From NCBI RefSeq assembly GCF_017377655.1, contig NZ_JAFREL010000060.1:1-64000 (forward strand): a DNA stretch of 64,000 nucleotides, written 5' to 3'. The DNA comes from Candidatus Enterococcus ferrettii (GTDB taxonomy: Bacteria > Bacillota > Bacilli > Lactobacillales > Enterococcaceae). The position numbers and the translations under genes are program-made. This document shows positions 54,780-63,310 of the stretch, piece after piece; position 1 is the first letter of the stretch; the number at the start of each line of letters is the position of its first letter. The notes under the pieces are model-generated. The model had not been told where the DNA came from. It made no database searches and saw nothing but the letters and a program-made list of their open reading frames with translations.

Positions 54780-56135
54780 ATGAAACGAAAAATTACGTTA
54801 TTCCTGTTGATGTTGCTAGTAGGCGTAACCTCAGGAATCAGTGCTTATGCGTCAGATGGATTAGACGCCATTGTAGCACCAACCGGGTTTAAAGCTATTT
54901 TAGTTATTGTTCCATTAATACTGGTATTAGTTTTACTGTTTATGAAGGTCGATATGATTATCGCAGGTTTAGTTGCGGGGATTCTGGCAATGCTGATTGG
55001 CGGCATCAGTTTGATGGATGCCAATGCTCAGTTACTGGAGACTATTCCTTCTATGCTAAGCATCACAGTTCCGATTATTAACTCAGCAGTAGCTATGGCG
55101 GTCTTCAAGGCGGGAAGCTACTCGGCAGCATTAACGCTGGCTAAACGTGGAACCAAAGGAAAAGTAGAATATGTTTCAGCATTTATCGTGGTTTTATTAG
55201 CAGCGGCGACCTACATGTCAGGAATCGGCGGCGGCAGTGCGATGGTTATTGCCCCATTGGCCTTTGCAGCAGTTGGGGTTGTACCTGAGTTGATTGCTGG
55301 GATGTCCTTGGCAGCAGCCGTTTCCTTCACCACTTCACCTGCTTCATTAGAGTCGAGTATTGTTTCTAAGTTGGGTGATGTAAGTGTCGGTGATTATGTT
55401 TCAGTTATGCGTCCTTATTGGTTGGTATTTGTTGTCTTGGCAATCATTTTAGCCTTCTGGGGAACTAAACGCCGCAATGTTGGCTTCAAGGAATCAGAGG
55501 ATGATATCTTTGATAAAAAATCCAATGGGGAATTATTCAAATTAACGTTACCGGCTATTTTCTTATTGTTTGCAGTAATCTTTGGCCCAGTGGTAAATGA
55601 TTTGATCGGTTTTGCTTTCTTTACACCATTGGTTTATATGATTTTGACCTTAGCTTTAGTATTCGTTTGTACAGACTTCACCATGAATCAATCGGTGGAA
55701 GCGATGGTAGACGGCTCAACTTATATTTTGACTCGTTTGTTCCAAGTAGGAATTTTCTTAGCATTCATTAATGTTATTGCGCAAACTGGTACTTTTGCAG
55801 TTATTGCCGGCATTGCTCAAAACGCACCTGAGTTTATTGTAGTACCAGTAGCTATTTTAACTGGAGTGTTAATTGGTGTTCCAGCAGGTGCTTACGTAGG
55901 ATCGGTATTAACGTTAGTATTGCCAGTCGCGGTTTCATTAGGGTTCCCACCGTTAGCATTAGGATTTGTTACAATGGGCGTTGGTTTAGGGAGTCAAATG
56001 AGTTTTGTAAATATCACCATGCAGGCCTTGTCTTCCGGCTTCCAGATTCCAATTTTGGATGTGGTAAAGGGAAATGTGAAGTGGCTGAGTCTAGCCTCGG
56101 TTCTACTATTAGCAATTGGTTTAATTTTTGGGTAA
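54780..56135 (+). CDS. Membrane transporter of the ion transporter superfamily (substrate unknown)
   Basis: A 451-residue permease with an N-terminal signal-like helix and about 11 further hydrophobic segments. Two small-residue hairpin-like motifs are apparent: YMSGIGGGSAMVIAPLAF near residue 145 and PAGAYVGSVLTLVLP near residue 370, an inverted-repeat plan seen in DcuC/ion-transporter-superfamily carriers. It probably imports the organic substrate of this operon with a cation. It begins 28 bases after the kinase gene. Confidence 0.75.
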   Translation: MKRKITLFLLMLLVGVTSGISAYASDGLDAIVAPTGFKAILVIVPLILVLVLLFMKVDMIIAGLVAGILAMLIGGISLMDANAQLLETIPSMLSITVPIINSAVAMAVFKAGSYSAALTLAKRGTKGKVEYVSAFIVVLLAAATYMSGIGGGSAMVIAPLAFAAVGVVPELIAGMSLAAAVSFTTSPASLESSIVSKLGDVSVGDYVSVMRPYWLVFVVLAIILAFWGTKRRNVGFKESEDDIFDKKSNGELFKLTLPAIFLLFAVIFGPVVNDLIGFAFFTPLVYMILTLALVFVCTDFTMNQSVEAMVDGSTYILTRLFQVGIFLAFINVIAQTGTFAVIAGIAQNAPEFIVVPVAILTGVLIGVPAGAYVGSVLTLVLPVAVSLGFPPLALGFVTMGVGLGSQMSFVNITMQALSSGFQIPILDVVKGNVKWLSLASVLLLAIGLIFG

Positions 56136-56163
56136 TATAAAAAAAGACATAGGAGTGAACAGA

Positions 56164-57387
56164 ATGGATTTATTAATTAGACAAGCAAGATTAAATGATG
56201 GCGAAGCGTTGCAGGATATCGCGATTGAAAACGGCAAGATTGTCAAAATTGCACCGACTATTGACGAAAACGCCAATGAAGTAATCGAAGCGGAAGGGCG
56301 AGTATTGATTCCAGGACTAGTGGAAAGCCACATTCATTTGGATAAAGCCTTAATCGCCGACCGTGAGCCTAACAAATCTGGTACTTTAAAAGAAGCGATT
56401 CAAGTAACCGCAAAACTGAAGCCAACGTTCACTGAAGAAGATGTTTATACACGGGCGAAGCAAGCCTTGGAAATGATTATTCGTCGTGGGGCAACGACAG
56501 TTAGAACCCATTCCGAATTTGATCCAGCCCAAGGATTTACTGGCTTCAACATGATTTTAAAATTAAAAGAAGAATACAAAGATATGATTGATATGCAGGT
56601 GGTGGCCTTCCCGCAAGAGGGAATTTTTAAAGCACCTGGTACTGAGAAAATGATGTACGAAGCGATGGATATGGGTGCTGATGTAGTAGGCGGTATTCCT
56701 TACAATGATGCACCAGCGAATGAGCACATTGATTTGATATTTGAAATTGCCAAAAAATACGATAAGGACATTGACCTGCATCAAGATTTTGCTGATGAAG
56801 CCGATGAAACGTCGATTGAATATCTATGTGAAAAGACGATTAAAGAAGGATACGAAGGTCGCGTATCAGTAGGGCATTTGACTGCTTTACACGCAATGAA
56901 GAAAGATGAGTTGGACCGTGTGATCGGAAAAATGGCTGAAGCTAAGATCAATGTGATGCCATTACCAGCTACTGACTTGCATTTAGGTGCACGTAATGAT
57001 GAGTACAATGTTCGCCGTGCAGTAACACCTATCCGCAAGCTTCGGGACGCGGGTGTGAATATTTGTTTGGCAACTAATAACATTCGAAATGCTTTCACAC
57101 CTTATGGCAATGGTGATCTGATTCAAATTGCAATGCTAGCTGTTCCAGTAGGGCATTTGGGCGGAGCCGATGATTTACCAACGGTTTTACCGATGATTAC
57201 TGAAAACCCAGCTAAAGCTTTAGGCCTAACTGATTATGGAATTGAAGAAGGTAAGAAGGCTGATTTAGTTTTATTGGATACTAAAGTTAAAGCCAATGCG
57301 ATTATCGATATTCCTGAACGGGTTTATGTCATTAAAAATGGTCGCGTAACAGTGAAGGTGGATACTAAAGTAACTATCAATCGCTAA
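56164..57387 (+). CDS. Cytosine-deaminase-like amidohydrolase with altered active site
   Basis: A 407-residue amidohydrolase-superfamily protein. Metal ligands His56 and His58 (ESHIHLDK), His206 (DLHQDF) and His238 (VGHLTALH) are kept. Aligned by eye to E. coli CodA, the catalytic Glu217 position is Phe209 and the metal/catalytic Asp313 position is Asn305 (TNNIRN), so ordinary deamination seems unlikely. ATG 56164 follows AGGAGTGA; the frame upstream runs into the transporter gene. In this operon it may open a cyclic ureide or amide ring. Confidence 0.82.
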   Translation: MDLLIRQARLNDGEALQDIAIENGKIVKIAPTIDENANEVIEAEGRVLIPGLVESHIHLDKALIADREPNKSGTLKEAIQVTAKLKPTFTEEDVYTRAKQALEMIIRRGATTVRTHSEFDPAQGFTGFNMILKLKEEYKDMIDMQVVAFPQEGIFKAPGTEKMMYEAMDMGADVVGGIPYNDAPANEHIDLIFEIAKKYDKDIDLHQDFADEADETSIEYLCEKTIKEGYEGRVSVGHLTALHAMKKDELDRVIGKMAEAKINVMPLPATDLHLGARNDEYNVRRAVTPIRKLRDAGVNICLATNNIRNAFTPYGNGDLIQIAMLAVPVGHLGGADDLPTVLPMITENPAKALGLTDYGIEEGKKADLVLLDTKVKANAIIDIPERVYVIKNGRVTVKVDTKVTINR

Positions 57388-57410
57388 TTTGTAAAAAGGA
57401 GTACTGCAAC

Positions 57411-58235
57411 GTGAAGAATACTTGTCAGATAAGTTCATATTTAGCAACCTTGGATTGCTTCGGCAAAATCGGACAGGTTCACAGCGTTTTCCAGCACTCC
57501 TTTAATTTGATTATTAATGAGCACCTGCTGCATGTCTCCGATACGGAAGACTTTTTGTCTAGTTTCGGAATTCGTATTACAACAGAAAGCTTTGAGGCAG
57601 TAAAGCCTTTTTGTCATCAAGGAAATGTCGTTAAATTAACCCCTGATTCAATGGTTTTTTACAGTCAAAAAGGAACGAAAAAAATCAAATTTAGCTCAGT
57701 GGACTCAGTTCCTTTAGAATTGTCTACAATTTTCTTTAATTCCACGGTACTTAGAACGATGATTGCTGAACTGGAAAACTTTCAGCTGCAACCTCAGCTG
57801 GGCTTGATTATTGAAGAAAAGGAATCGGCTTTTTTTGAGTTTCTGATGCGGCCTAATCTAGACAGTGAAGTTTGGAATCAGCTGACGACTTATTTCGTTG
57901 GGCGCGGTCAAGGATTAACTCCTAGCGGTGATGATTTGCTGATGGGGTATCTATTTGTATTAATCAGTTATCAATTGCCGGAAGCCAATCAGCTGATAAC
58001 CGCTTTGGCTTCAAAAACTGATCGAACAACCATTGTCAGCCAGAATTATCTGGAGGCAATGATTGCTGGCTTTGCTAGTTCACCTTTTGTTGAGCTGCAG
58101 CAGAAAATGAATCAGGCGGCAAGTGAAGCTGAATTGGCTCAAGCGTTACAAAGGATTTTATCAATCGGGGAAACCTCAGGAAAAGATACGGCCTACGGTA
58201 TTTTGCTAGGCTTAAATGCAGTAAAAAACAAATGA
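57411..58235 (+). CDS. DUF2877 protein, AllH (YlbF)-like carbamoyltransferase subunit
   Basis: A 274-residue protein with the DUF2877 hallmark GLTPSGDD at residues 168-175, inside a helical C-terminal half. E. coli AllH (formerly YlbF) is the third subunit of oxamate carbamoyltransferase with AllF and AllG. GTG 57411 follows AAAAAGGAG by 9 bases. It is the last gene of the operon and stops inside a 42-base palindromic terminator. Its presence shows the full set of three subunit types is encoded here. Confidence 0.82.
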   Translation: MKNTCQISSYLATLDCFGKIGQVHSVFQHSFNLIINEHLLHVSDTEDFLSSFGIRITTESFEAVKPFCHQGNVVKLTPDSMVFYSQKGTKKIKFSSVDSVPLELSTIFFNSTVLRTMIAELENFQLQPQLGLIIEEKESAFFEFLMRPNLDSEVWNQLTTYFVGRGQGLTPSGDDLLMGYLFVLISYQLPEANQLITALASKTDRTTIVSQNYLEAMIAGFASSPFVELQQKMNQAASEAELAQALQRILSIGETSGKDTAYGILLGLNAVKNK

Positions 58236-58266
58236 GGAAGCTTAATTAAGCTTCCTCATTTGTTTT
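58225..58266. terminator. 42-base perfect palindrome acting as a shared terminator
   Basis: The sequence from 58225 to 58266 is identical to its reverse complement, centred at 58245/58246, with AAAA at one end and TTTT at the other. It includes the stop codons of both convergent genes and should stop transcription from both sides. Confidence 0.9.
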
Positions 58267-58683
58267 GTAATACTCCATAAATAGTTGATGTAATATGGGA
58301 TGCTGACGTTTTAAGTGAACCAGTCGATTGGATTCACTGGACATAAAGCAATGCTCACTGGTTCCGAGGGTAGTGATCGTTTCCGTTGCTAGGTTAATGA
58401 CTTGGTACTCAAAATTCAAACGAGTTCCGGTATATTTACTGATAATCGGATGAATTAGAACTTCGTCACCGAACCGAACCATCTCTTTGTAGGTGCTGCT
58501 AACTCCTAAAACCGGAACAATAATCCCTTCTCGTTCAATTCGTTCAAAGGGATAGCCAGTGAATTCCAGCAAATCGACACGAGCTTCCTCAAACCAGCGA
58601 ATATAATTGGAATGGTGAATGATCCCCATTTTGTCGGTTTCGTAATAAAAAGGTTTGCGGGTGTAACCTGGGTAAGATTTCAT
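58246..58683 (-). CDS. Acyl-CoA thioesterase, 4HBT hot-dog family
   Basis: A 145-residue hot-dog thioesterase. The N-terminal catalytic helix reads YYETDKMGIIHHSNYIRWFEEAR, with the active Asp/His region of the YbgC/4HBT group. It cleaves an acyl-CoA of unknown chain. The ATG overlaps the upstream gene's stop by 4 bases, so it is coupled to the NAD(P)HX dehydratase. Confidence 0.88.
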   Translation of the reverse strand: MKSYPGYTRKPFYYETDKMGIIHHSNYIRWFEEARVDLLEFTGYPFERIEREGIIVPVLGVSSTYKEMVRFGDEVLIHPIISKYTGTRLNFEYQVINLATETITTLGTSEHCFMSSESNRLVHLKRQHPILHQLFMEYYKTNEEA

Positions 58684-59525
58684 TCTTCTGTCCTTTCTTT
58701 TTGCGCGTAGTTTTTCATATAGCGAGAGATTTCTTGGCTGATGGATGTAGGAATCACCACATAATGCTCCTGTGCAAGGTCATCCCCGATTTTACTATGG
58801 AGATAGACCGCTGCTGCAATGCTTTCGCTGCTGCCACCAAACTGAGCAATAAATCCAGCTATCATTCCGGCCAAGGTATCCCCCGTTCCGCCAGTTGCCA
58901 TGGCAGCATTTCCAACCGTATTATGCCAAATCTGATTACCATCGTAAATCTCTGTACGATGGCTTTTTAGTACGATCGTAGCCGTCAACTCTTTTTGTTT
59001 TTCTTGATTGTTCTCAGGTGTCTGCTTATCGATTTCTAGGCCGCTTAGCCGCTGCCATTCTTTTTGATGAGGAGTAAACACCACTTTTTCCGGATATTTC
59101 AAAGGCAGCTGATGACTGGCAAACAATGTAATCGCCGACCCATCAATAATCAGCCACTGATTTTCCTGTTGAAGGGATAAGATTTTTTTTAGAATCGATA
59201 AGACTGTGACACTTAGCCCCAATCCTGGACCGACCAAAATCACATTAACATTCTTTAGCAGCTCCACCAGCAGCTCCGTATCAGAAAAATCAACGACCAT
59301 TGCTTCTGGCAGTCGAGCATGCAGGGGGGCATGGTTTTTTTCAGCTGTAACGACGGTTGTCAACCCAGCTCCAGTATTGATACAAGCTTCAGCGCTCATA
59401 ATAATTGCGCCGCCGTATTGATTATTTCCACCGATTAAAACTGCCCGTCCAAAGGTTCCTTTATGAGAATTTTCTGGACGTTGAGTAATGACTTTTATCA
59501 AAATGTCTTCGGTCAGTTGGTTCAC
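58680..59525 (-). CDS. nnrD: ADP/ATP-dependent NAD(P)H-hydrate dehydratase
   Basis: A 281-residue ribokinase-fold repair enzyme that dehydrates damaged NADHX and NADPHX. It has GTFGRAVLIGGNNQYGGAI near the N-terminus, LVGPGLG, FTPHQKEWQRL and the anion-hole GTGDTLAGMIAGF. GTG 59525 is chosen since GAGGGTGA is 5 bases upstream; the frame could start earlier at 59570 without a good site. The partner epimerase NnrE is not fused and not nearby. Confidence 0.9.
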   Translation of the reverse strand: MNQLTEDILIKVITQRPENSHKGTFGRAVLIGGNNQYGGAIIMSAEACINTGAGLTTVVTAEKNHAPLHARLPEAMVVDFSDTELLVELLKNVNVILVGPGLGLSVTVLSILKKILSLQQENQWLIIDGSAITLFASHQLPLKYPEKVVFTPHQKEWQRLSGLEIDKQTPENNQEKQKELTATIVLKSHRTEIYDGNQIWHNTVGNAAMATGGTGDTLAGMIAGFIAQFGGSSESIAAAVYLHSKIGDDLAQEHYVVIPTSISQEISRYMKNYAQKERTEE

Positions 59526-59603
59526 AGGGTTCACCCTCTTTATGCTTTTCTTCTTATTATAAAACAACATTTGTCATCTGTCTTGAATAGTCGGTTTATT
59601 TTG

Positions 59604-59633
59604 TTTTCATTTTGTAATTCAGAGTGCTATCAT
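59604..59633 (+). promoter_or_regulatory. Probable pepV promoter
   Basis: TTTTCA (59604-59609) and TATCAT (59628-59633) with an 18-base spacer, 31 bases before the start codon. Confidence 0.5.
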
Positions 59634-59664
59634 AAAAGTGGTAAAAACAAGGAGGATGAATGCA

Positions 59665-61077
59665 ATGACCATCGATTGGAAAAAAGAAGTCGAAGCACGG
59701 AAAGACGACTTGTTAAACGATTTGAACGACTTGTTGCGGATTAACAGCGAACGTGACGACAGTCAAGCAACAAAGGAGGCTCCATTTGGACCAGGCCCTA
59801 AAGAAGCTTTGGAAAAAATGCTTACTATTGCAGAGCGTGACGGGTTTTCTACCAAAAATGTGGACAACTATGCGGGACACATTGATTTTGGCGAAGGGGA
59901 CGAAACCTTAGGGATCTTCGGACACTTAGATGTTGTACCAGCTGGTGATGGCTGGGATACTGATCCCTATGAACCAGTTGTAAAAGACGGCAAATTATAT
60001 GCCCGCGGATCAAGCGACGACAAGGGTCCAACCGTTGCGGCTTATTATGCAATGAAAATGATTAAGGAATTAGACCTGCCTGTTTCTAAAAAAATTCGTT
60101 TTGTCATCGGAACTGATGAAGAAAGCGGCTGGGCAGATATGGATTATTACTTTGAACATGAAGAAAAACCTGATTTTGGCTTCTCACCTGATGCTGAGTT
60201 CCCAATGATCAATGGAGAAAAAGGCAATGTCACCTTTGTTCCTCATTTTGACGGAACCAACGGTGTTGATTATGTATTAAGCAGCTTTAACGCTGGCCTG
60301 CGTGCCAATATGGTTCCTGGCAATGCCAAAGCAGTTATTCAAACACCCGATGAAGCAGCTGCCCAAACGTTAGCCAATGACTTTGCAGATTACGTAGAAA
60401 ATAATCCAATCAGTGGTAATGCTGAAGTGAAGGGCAATGAAGTCTCTATCGATCTTGTTGGTAAAGCAGCACATGGTGCCAGCCCTCAATCAGGAATCAA
60501 TGCTGGAACCTTCTTAGCAGTTTTCTTGAGCAATTATGATTTTGATGGTGCTGCGAAAGCTTTTATTGATTATTCAGCTAATTACATTCATGAAGATGTT
60601 TATGGCAAAAACTTGGGTGTAGCTTACCAAGATGATGTTATGGGTGAATTAACTATGAATGCAGGTGTCTTCCAATTTGAAAACGGACAAGATGAAGACA
60701 ACCAAATCGTCTTAAACTTCCGTTATCCAAAAGGCATTACTGCCGAAGAAATCGAAAGCACATTAACTGATCTATTTGCCGACAACGCAAAGGTCTTGTT
60801 AGATGGTCATCACATGCTGCCTCACTATGTTTCAGGAGATGACGAGCTAGTTGCTACTTTGATGGATGTTTTTGAAGAGCATACCGGATTAAAGGGTGAA
60901 GAAAAAATCATCGGTGGAGGAACCTTTGGCCGTCTATTAGAACGCGGTGTTGCTTATGGTGCGCAATTCCCAGGTTATACCGACACCATGCACCAAGCCA
61001 ATGAATTTATGCCAGTAGAAGATATCTTACGGGCAACAGCTATCTATGCTGATGCGATTTATCGCTTGGCAAAATAG
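59665..61077 (+). CDS. pepV: Dipeptidase PepV (M20 family)
   Basis: A 470-residue zinc dipeptidase. Metal-site motifs are FGHLDVVPAGDGW, RGSSDDKGPT and TDEESGWADM; the lid domain follows; the last His is in YTDTMHQANEF. It digests dipeptides from imported peptides. ATG 59665 is chosen since it is 9 bases from GGAGG (59651-59655), whereas ATG 59656 directly abuts it. Single-gene unit closed by a strong terminator. Confidence 0.95.
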   Translation: MTIDWKKEVEARKDDLLNDLNDLLRINSERDDSQATKEAPFGPGPKEALEKMLTIAERDGFSTKNVDNYAGHIDFGEGDETLGIFGHLDVVPAGDGWDTDPYEPVVKDGKLYARGSSDDKGPTVAAYYAMKMIKELDLPVSKKIRFVIGTDEESGWADMDYYFEHEEKPDFGFSPDAEFPMINGEKGNVTFVPHFDGTNGVDYVLSSFNAGLRANMVPGNAKAVIQTPDEAAAQTLANDFADYVENNPISGNAEVKGNEVSIDLVGKAAHGASPQSGINAGTFLAVFLSNYDFDGAAKAFIDYSANYIHEDVYGKNLGVAYQDDVMGELTMNAGVFQFENGQDEDNQIVLNFRYPKGITAEEIESTLTDLFADNAKVLLDGHHMLPHYVSGDDELVATLMDVFEEHTGLKGEEKIIGGGTFGRLLERGVAYGAQFPGYTDTMHQANEFMPVEDILRATAIYADAIYRLAK

Positions 61078-61082
61078 TAAAC

Positions 61083-61123
61083 AAAAAGGTTACGAAAATC
61101 CAAAAGATTTTCGTAACCTTTTT
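61083..61123. terminator. Bidirectional terminator after pepV
   Basis: An 18-base perfect stem (61083-61100 with 61106-61123) around CAAAA, with A5 and T5 flanks that serve both convergent genes. Confidence 0.95.
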
Positions 61124-61454
61124 ACATAGCTAAGCGATCAATAGTTAAGACTGCTCCGGTTTTGGCATCCGCCATAAATTCGTAAGCAACCAATTTTCCA
61201 TCCTCAAGACGGGTGATGCCGCCCTCTACACCATTCATACGAATGGCAAATTTCCTTAAAGGTTTTGTCTCAAAAGAGATCCAGGAGCCTTCAATAGGAC
61301 CTTCTTCTAGAAATGCTTTTTTGATGCGATTTAAAATTTCATCCGGGGATAAATTTTGTTTTTTCTGAAACCAGTAACTACCAGCAATTCCACCCACTAG
61401 TCCAAAAGTTGAACCAATCAGTAAGCCGCGGGAAAAATCTGTGTGTTTGCCCAT
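61122..61454 (-). CDS. Hypothetical protein with membrane anchor and PepSY-like domain
   Basis: A 110-residue protein. The N-terminal GLLIGSTFGLVGGIAGSYWF (about residues 9-28) is a membrane anchor of the YtxH-like kind. The C-terminal part (EEGPIEGSWISFE, GVEGGITRLEDGKLVAYEFMADAKTG) resembles the short PepSY fold. ATG 61454 is preferred, 9 bases from AGGAGGG; ATG 61460 is only 3 away. The role is unknown. Confidence 0.72.
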   Translation of the reverse strand: MGKHTDFSRGLLIGSTFGLVGGIAGSYWFQKKQNLSPDEILNRIKKAFLEEGPIEGSWISFETKPLRKFAIRMNGVEGGITRLEDGKLVAYEFMADAKTGAVLTIDRLAM

Positions 61455-61540
61455 GTGCATAAACCCTCCTGCCGTCTATTTCCCATCAATTTTAACATAG
61501 ATTTGCTTAAAAGGTCTGTTTAATTGCCAAAATACTTTCT

Positions 61541-61569
61541 TTCGCAAAACAAAAAGAAACGTGTATAAT
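61541..61569 (+). promoter_or_regulatory. Promoter of the thioredoxin-like gene
   Basis: TTCGCA (61541-61546) and a perfect TATAAT (61564-61569), spacer 17. Confidence 0.55.
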
Positions 61570-61600
61570 TAAAGTAACAAAAGAAAAGGTCGTGACGCAA

Positions 61601-61918
61601 ATGATTATTCCAAAAAATATTGAGGAACTAGCCAATTATGTAAAAAAAGGGAAAAATGTCTTCTTCTTTACTGCCGATTGGTGTGGTGACTGCAGCTTTA
61701 TCAAGCCGCAAATGCCGGAAACTGAAGCAGCTTTTCCTCAGTTTCAGTTCATTCAAGTCGATCGAGATGACTATTTGGATGTAGCCGCTGAATGGAATAT
61801 TTTTGGAATTCCTAGTTTTGTTGTGACTAATGACGGAGAAGAGTTAGGGCGTCTGGTAAATAAGAACCGTAAGACGAAAGAAGAGATCGTGGACTTTTTG
61901 GAAAAAGTGGAAGGGTAA
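61601..61918 (+). CDS. Thioredoxin-family protein
   Basis: A 105-residue thioredoxin-fold protein. The active site is WCGDC (Cys28, Cys31), and the cis-Pro loop is IFGIPSF. The CxxC residues differ from standard thioredoxin (CGPC), as in small YtpP-type thioredoxin-like proteins. ATG 61601 is favoured because AAGGTCGTGA lies 5 bases upstream; GTG 61592 is possible. It is followed immediately by a universal stress protein gene, so both may act under stress. Confidence 0.88.
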   Translation: MIIPKNIEELANYVKKGKNVFFFTADWCGDCSFIKPQMPETEAAFPQFQFIQVDRDDYLDVAAEWNIFGIPSFVVTNDGEELGRLVNKNRKTKEEIVDFLEKVEG

Positions 61919-61927
61919 GTGAAAGAA

Positions 61928-62392
61928 ATGATTATACAAAATTATCAGCGCATCTTAGTAGGTACGGATGGTAGTGATCAAGCACTTGAGGCATTCAAGA
62001 ATGCCCTGTCTGTTGCTAAACGTAATCAAGGGAAGGTTTATGTCGCACATGTCTTGGACAATCAAGCCTACAATATTATGGGCTATTCTTCGTTAAACGA
62101 AAACATCATTGATCAGCAAACCAATGATGCCAAACAGCTAATCACTGAGTATCGGAAGCTTGCCAAGGAATTCGGCTACGATGAAGTGGAAGGAATTTTG
62201 GCTTACGGATCGGCCAAAGAAGCGATGGCTCACAAGCTGCCAGAAAAATATGGCATTGATCTAATTATGGTTGGACAATCGGGGTTAAATGCGGTTGAAC
62301 GGTTTATGACTGGTAGTGTAGCAAGCTATGTCATTAAGGAAGCACCTTGTGATGTACTTATCGTTCATCCAAGTAAAGAAGCTGGTGAATAG
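61928..62392 (+). CDS. Universal stress protein (UspA family)
   Basis: A 154-residue UspA-fold protein. It begins with a strand ending in VGTDGSDQALEAF and has the ATP-binding GQSGLNAVERFMTGSVASYV motif (GxxG-9-GSxS type) and the closing strand CDVLIVHP. It probably binds ATP. The start may be ATG 61928 or GTG 61919, the latter directly after the thioredoxin stop; the ribosome binding site AAGGG fits neither perfectly. Confidence 0.9.
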   Translation: MIIQNYQRILVGTDGSDQALEAFKNALSVAKRNQGKVYVAHVLDNQAYNIMGYSSLNENIIDQQTNDAKQLITEYRKLAKEFGYDEVEGILAYGSAKEAMAHKLPEKYGIDLIMVGQSGLNAVERFMTGSVASYVIKEAPCDVLIVHPSKEAGE

Positions 62393-62497
62393 CCAGCTTT
62401 TCTTTTGCAGCAAAGTAGTTTTATTAAATGAAAAATCTCTCATGAACTTTTTTGCTTTTTTTGTTAAGATACCAGAGGATTAAAGGGAGGTCACAGC

Positions 62498-63109
62498 ATG
62501 ATTTTTGCTTATAACAAGGAAACAATCGGCGATACACTACTAGTGATCGTTGCCAATGATGAAAACAAAGAAAATCAAACTGAGCGTAAAGCAAATGTTG
62601 CGCGGATTCAAACTAACGAAGGACAAACCGTTGCTTGGAATTTCTTCAACGTCTCCGAATATTTGACGATTGAAGGCAAGGGTCAGGTAACTTTGAATGA
62701 TGAAGAAATTGGTGTATTGAATAAACAAATGGAAATGGCTGGTTTTGAAGAACGCTTAGCATCAGACGATGAACCGAAAATCGTAGTAGGTTACGTGAAG
62801 ACCTGTGTCGATCATCCTGATTCAGACCATTTGCATATCACTGAAACAGAAGTAGATAACGGAAAAGTACTGCAAATTGTCTGCGGTGCCAGCAATATTG
62901 CGGCTGGACAAAAAGTGGTAGTTGCTAAACCAGGTGCTATGATGCCTGATGGTTTAATGATCTGGCCTGGCAAATTACGGGGCGTGGAAAGCTATGGCAT
63001 GATTTGTTCAGCTAAAGAATTGCATCTGCCGAATGCCTCAGAGAAAAAAGGAATCTTGGTTCTTAATGAAGATGCCGTAGTGGGCGAAGCTTTTCAAGTA
63101 GGAAAATAA
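62498..63109 (+). CDS. YtpR-like protein with tRNA-binding (EMAP/OB) domain
   Basis: A 203-residue protein. The N-terminal 90 residues form the DUF4479 region; the C-terminal half is the OB-fold tRNA-binding domain found in PheT and MetS (VGYVKTCVDHPDSDHLHIT, VCGASNIAAGQKVVVA, LRGVESYGMICSAKEL). Its role is not established. AGGGAGG precedes ATG 62498 by 7 bases. In many Firmicutes the same order thioredoxin-like/YtpR occurs, supporting a shared function. Confidence 0.9.
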   Translation: MIFAYNKETIGDTLLVIVANDENKENQTERKANVARIQTNEGQTVAWNFFNVSEYLTIEGKGQVTLNDEEIGVLNKQMEMAGFEERLASDDEPKIVVGYVKTCVDHPDSDHLHITETEVDNGKVLQIVCGASNIAAGQKVVVAKPGAMMPDGLMIWPGKLRGVESYGMICSAKELHLPNASEKKGILVLNEDAVVGEAFQVGK

Positions 63110-63111
63110 GC

Positions 63112-63151
63112 AATAGCTAAACGAAGAACCCCTTCGTTTGGCTATTTTTTT
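63112..63151 (+). terminator. Terminator after the YtpR-like gene
   Basis: AATAGCTAAACGAAG (63112-63126) pairs with CTTCGTTTGGCTATT (63132-63146) with one G-T pair, followed by T. Confidence 0.9.
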
Positions 63152-63225
63152 GCTGAAAATCATAAAAAAACCGTGTTTTTTGAAAAATATCCTACTAATT
63201 GTTTGTTAAATCGGTCTTAAGACTT

Positions 63226-63254
63226 TTGACAGAAATTCAGATAATGGCTATCCT
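63226..63254 (+). promoter_or_regulatory. Promoter of the YfhO-type gene
   Basis: TTGACA (63226-63231) and TATCCT (63249-63254) with a 17-base spacer. Confidence 0.7.
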
Positions 63255-63310
63255 TGATTAGAATAAAGAAAATTTCTGAAAAAATGAAATTTTGTATCAA
63301 GGAGGTTGAA

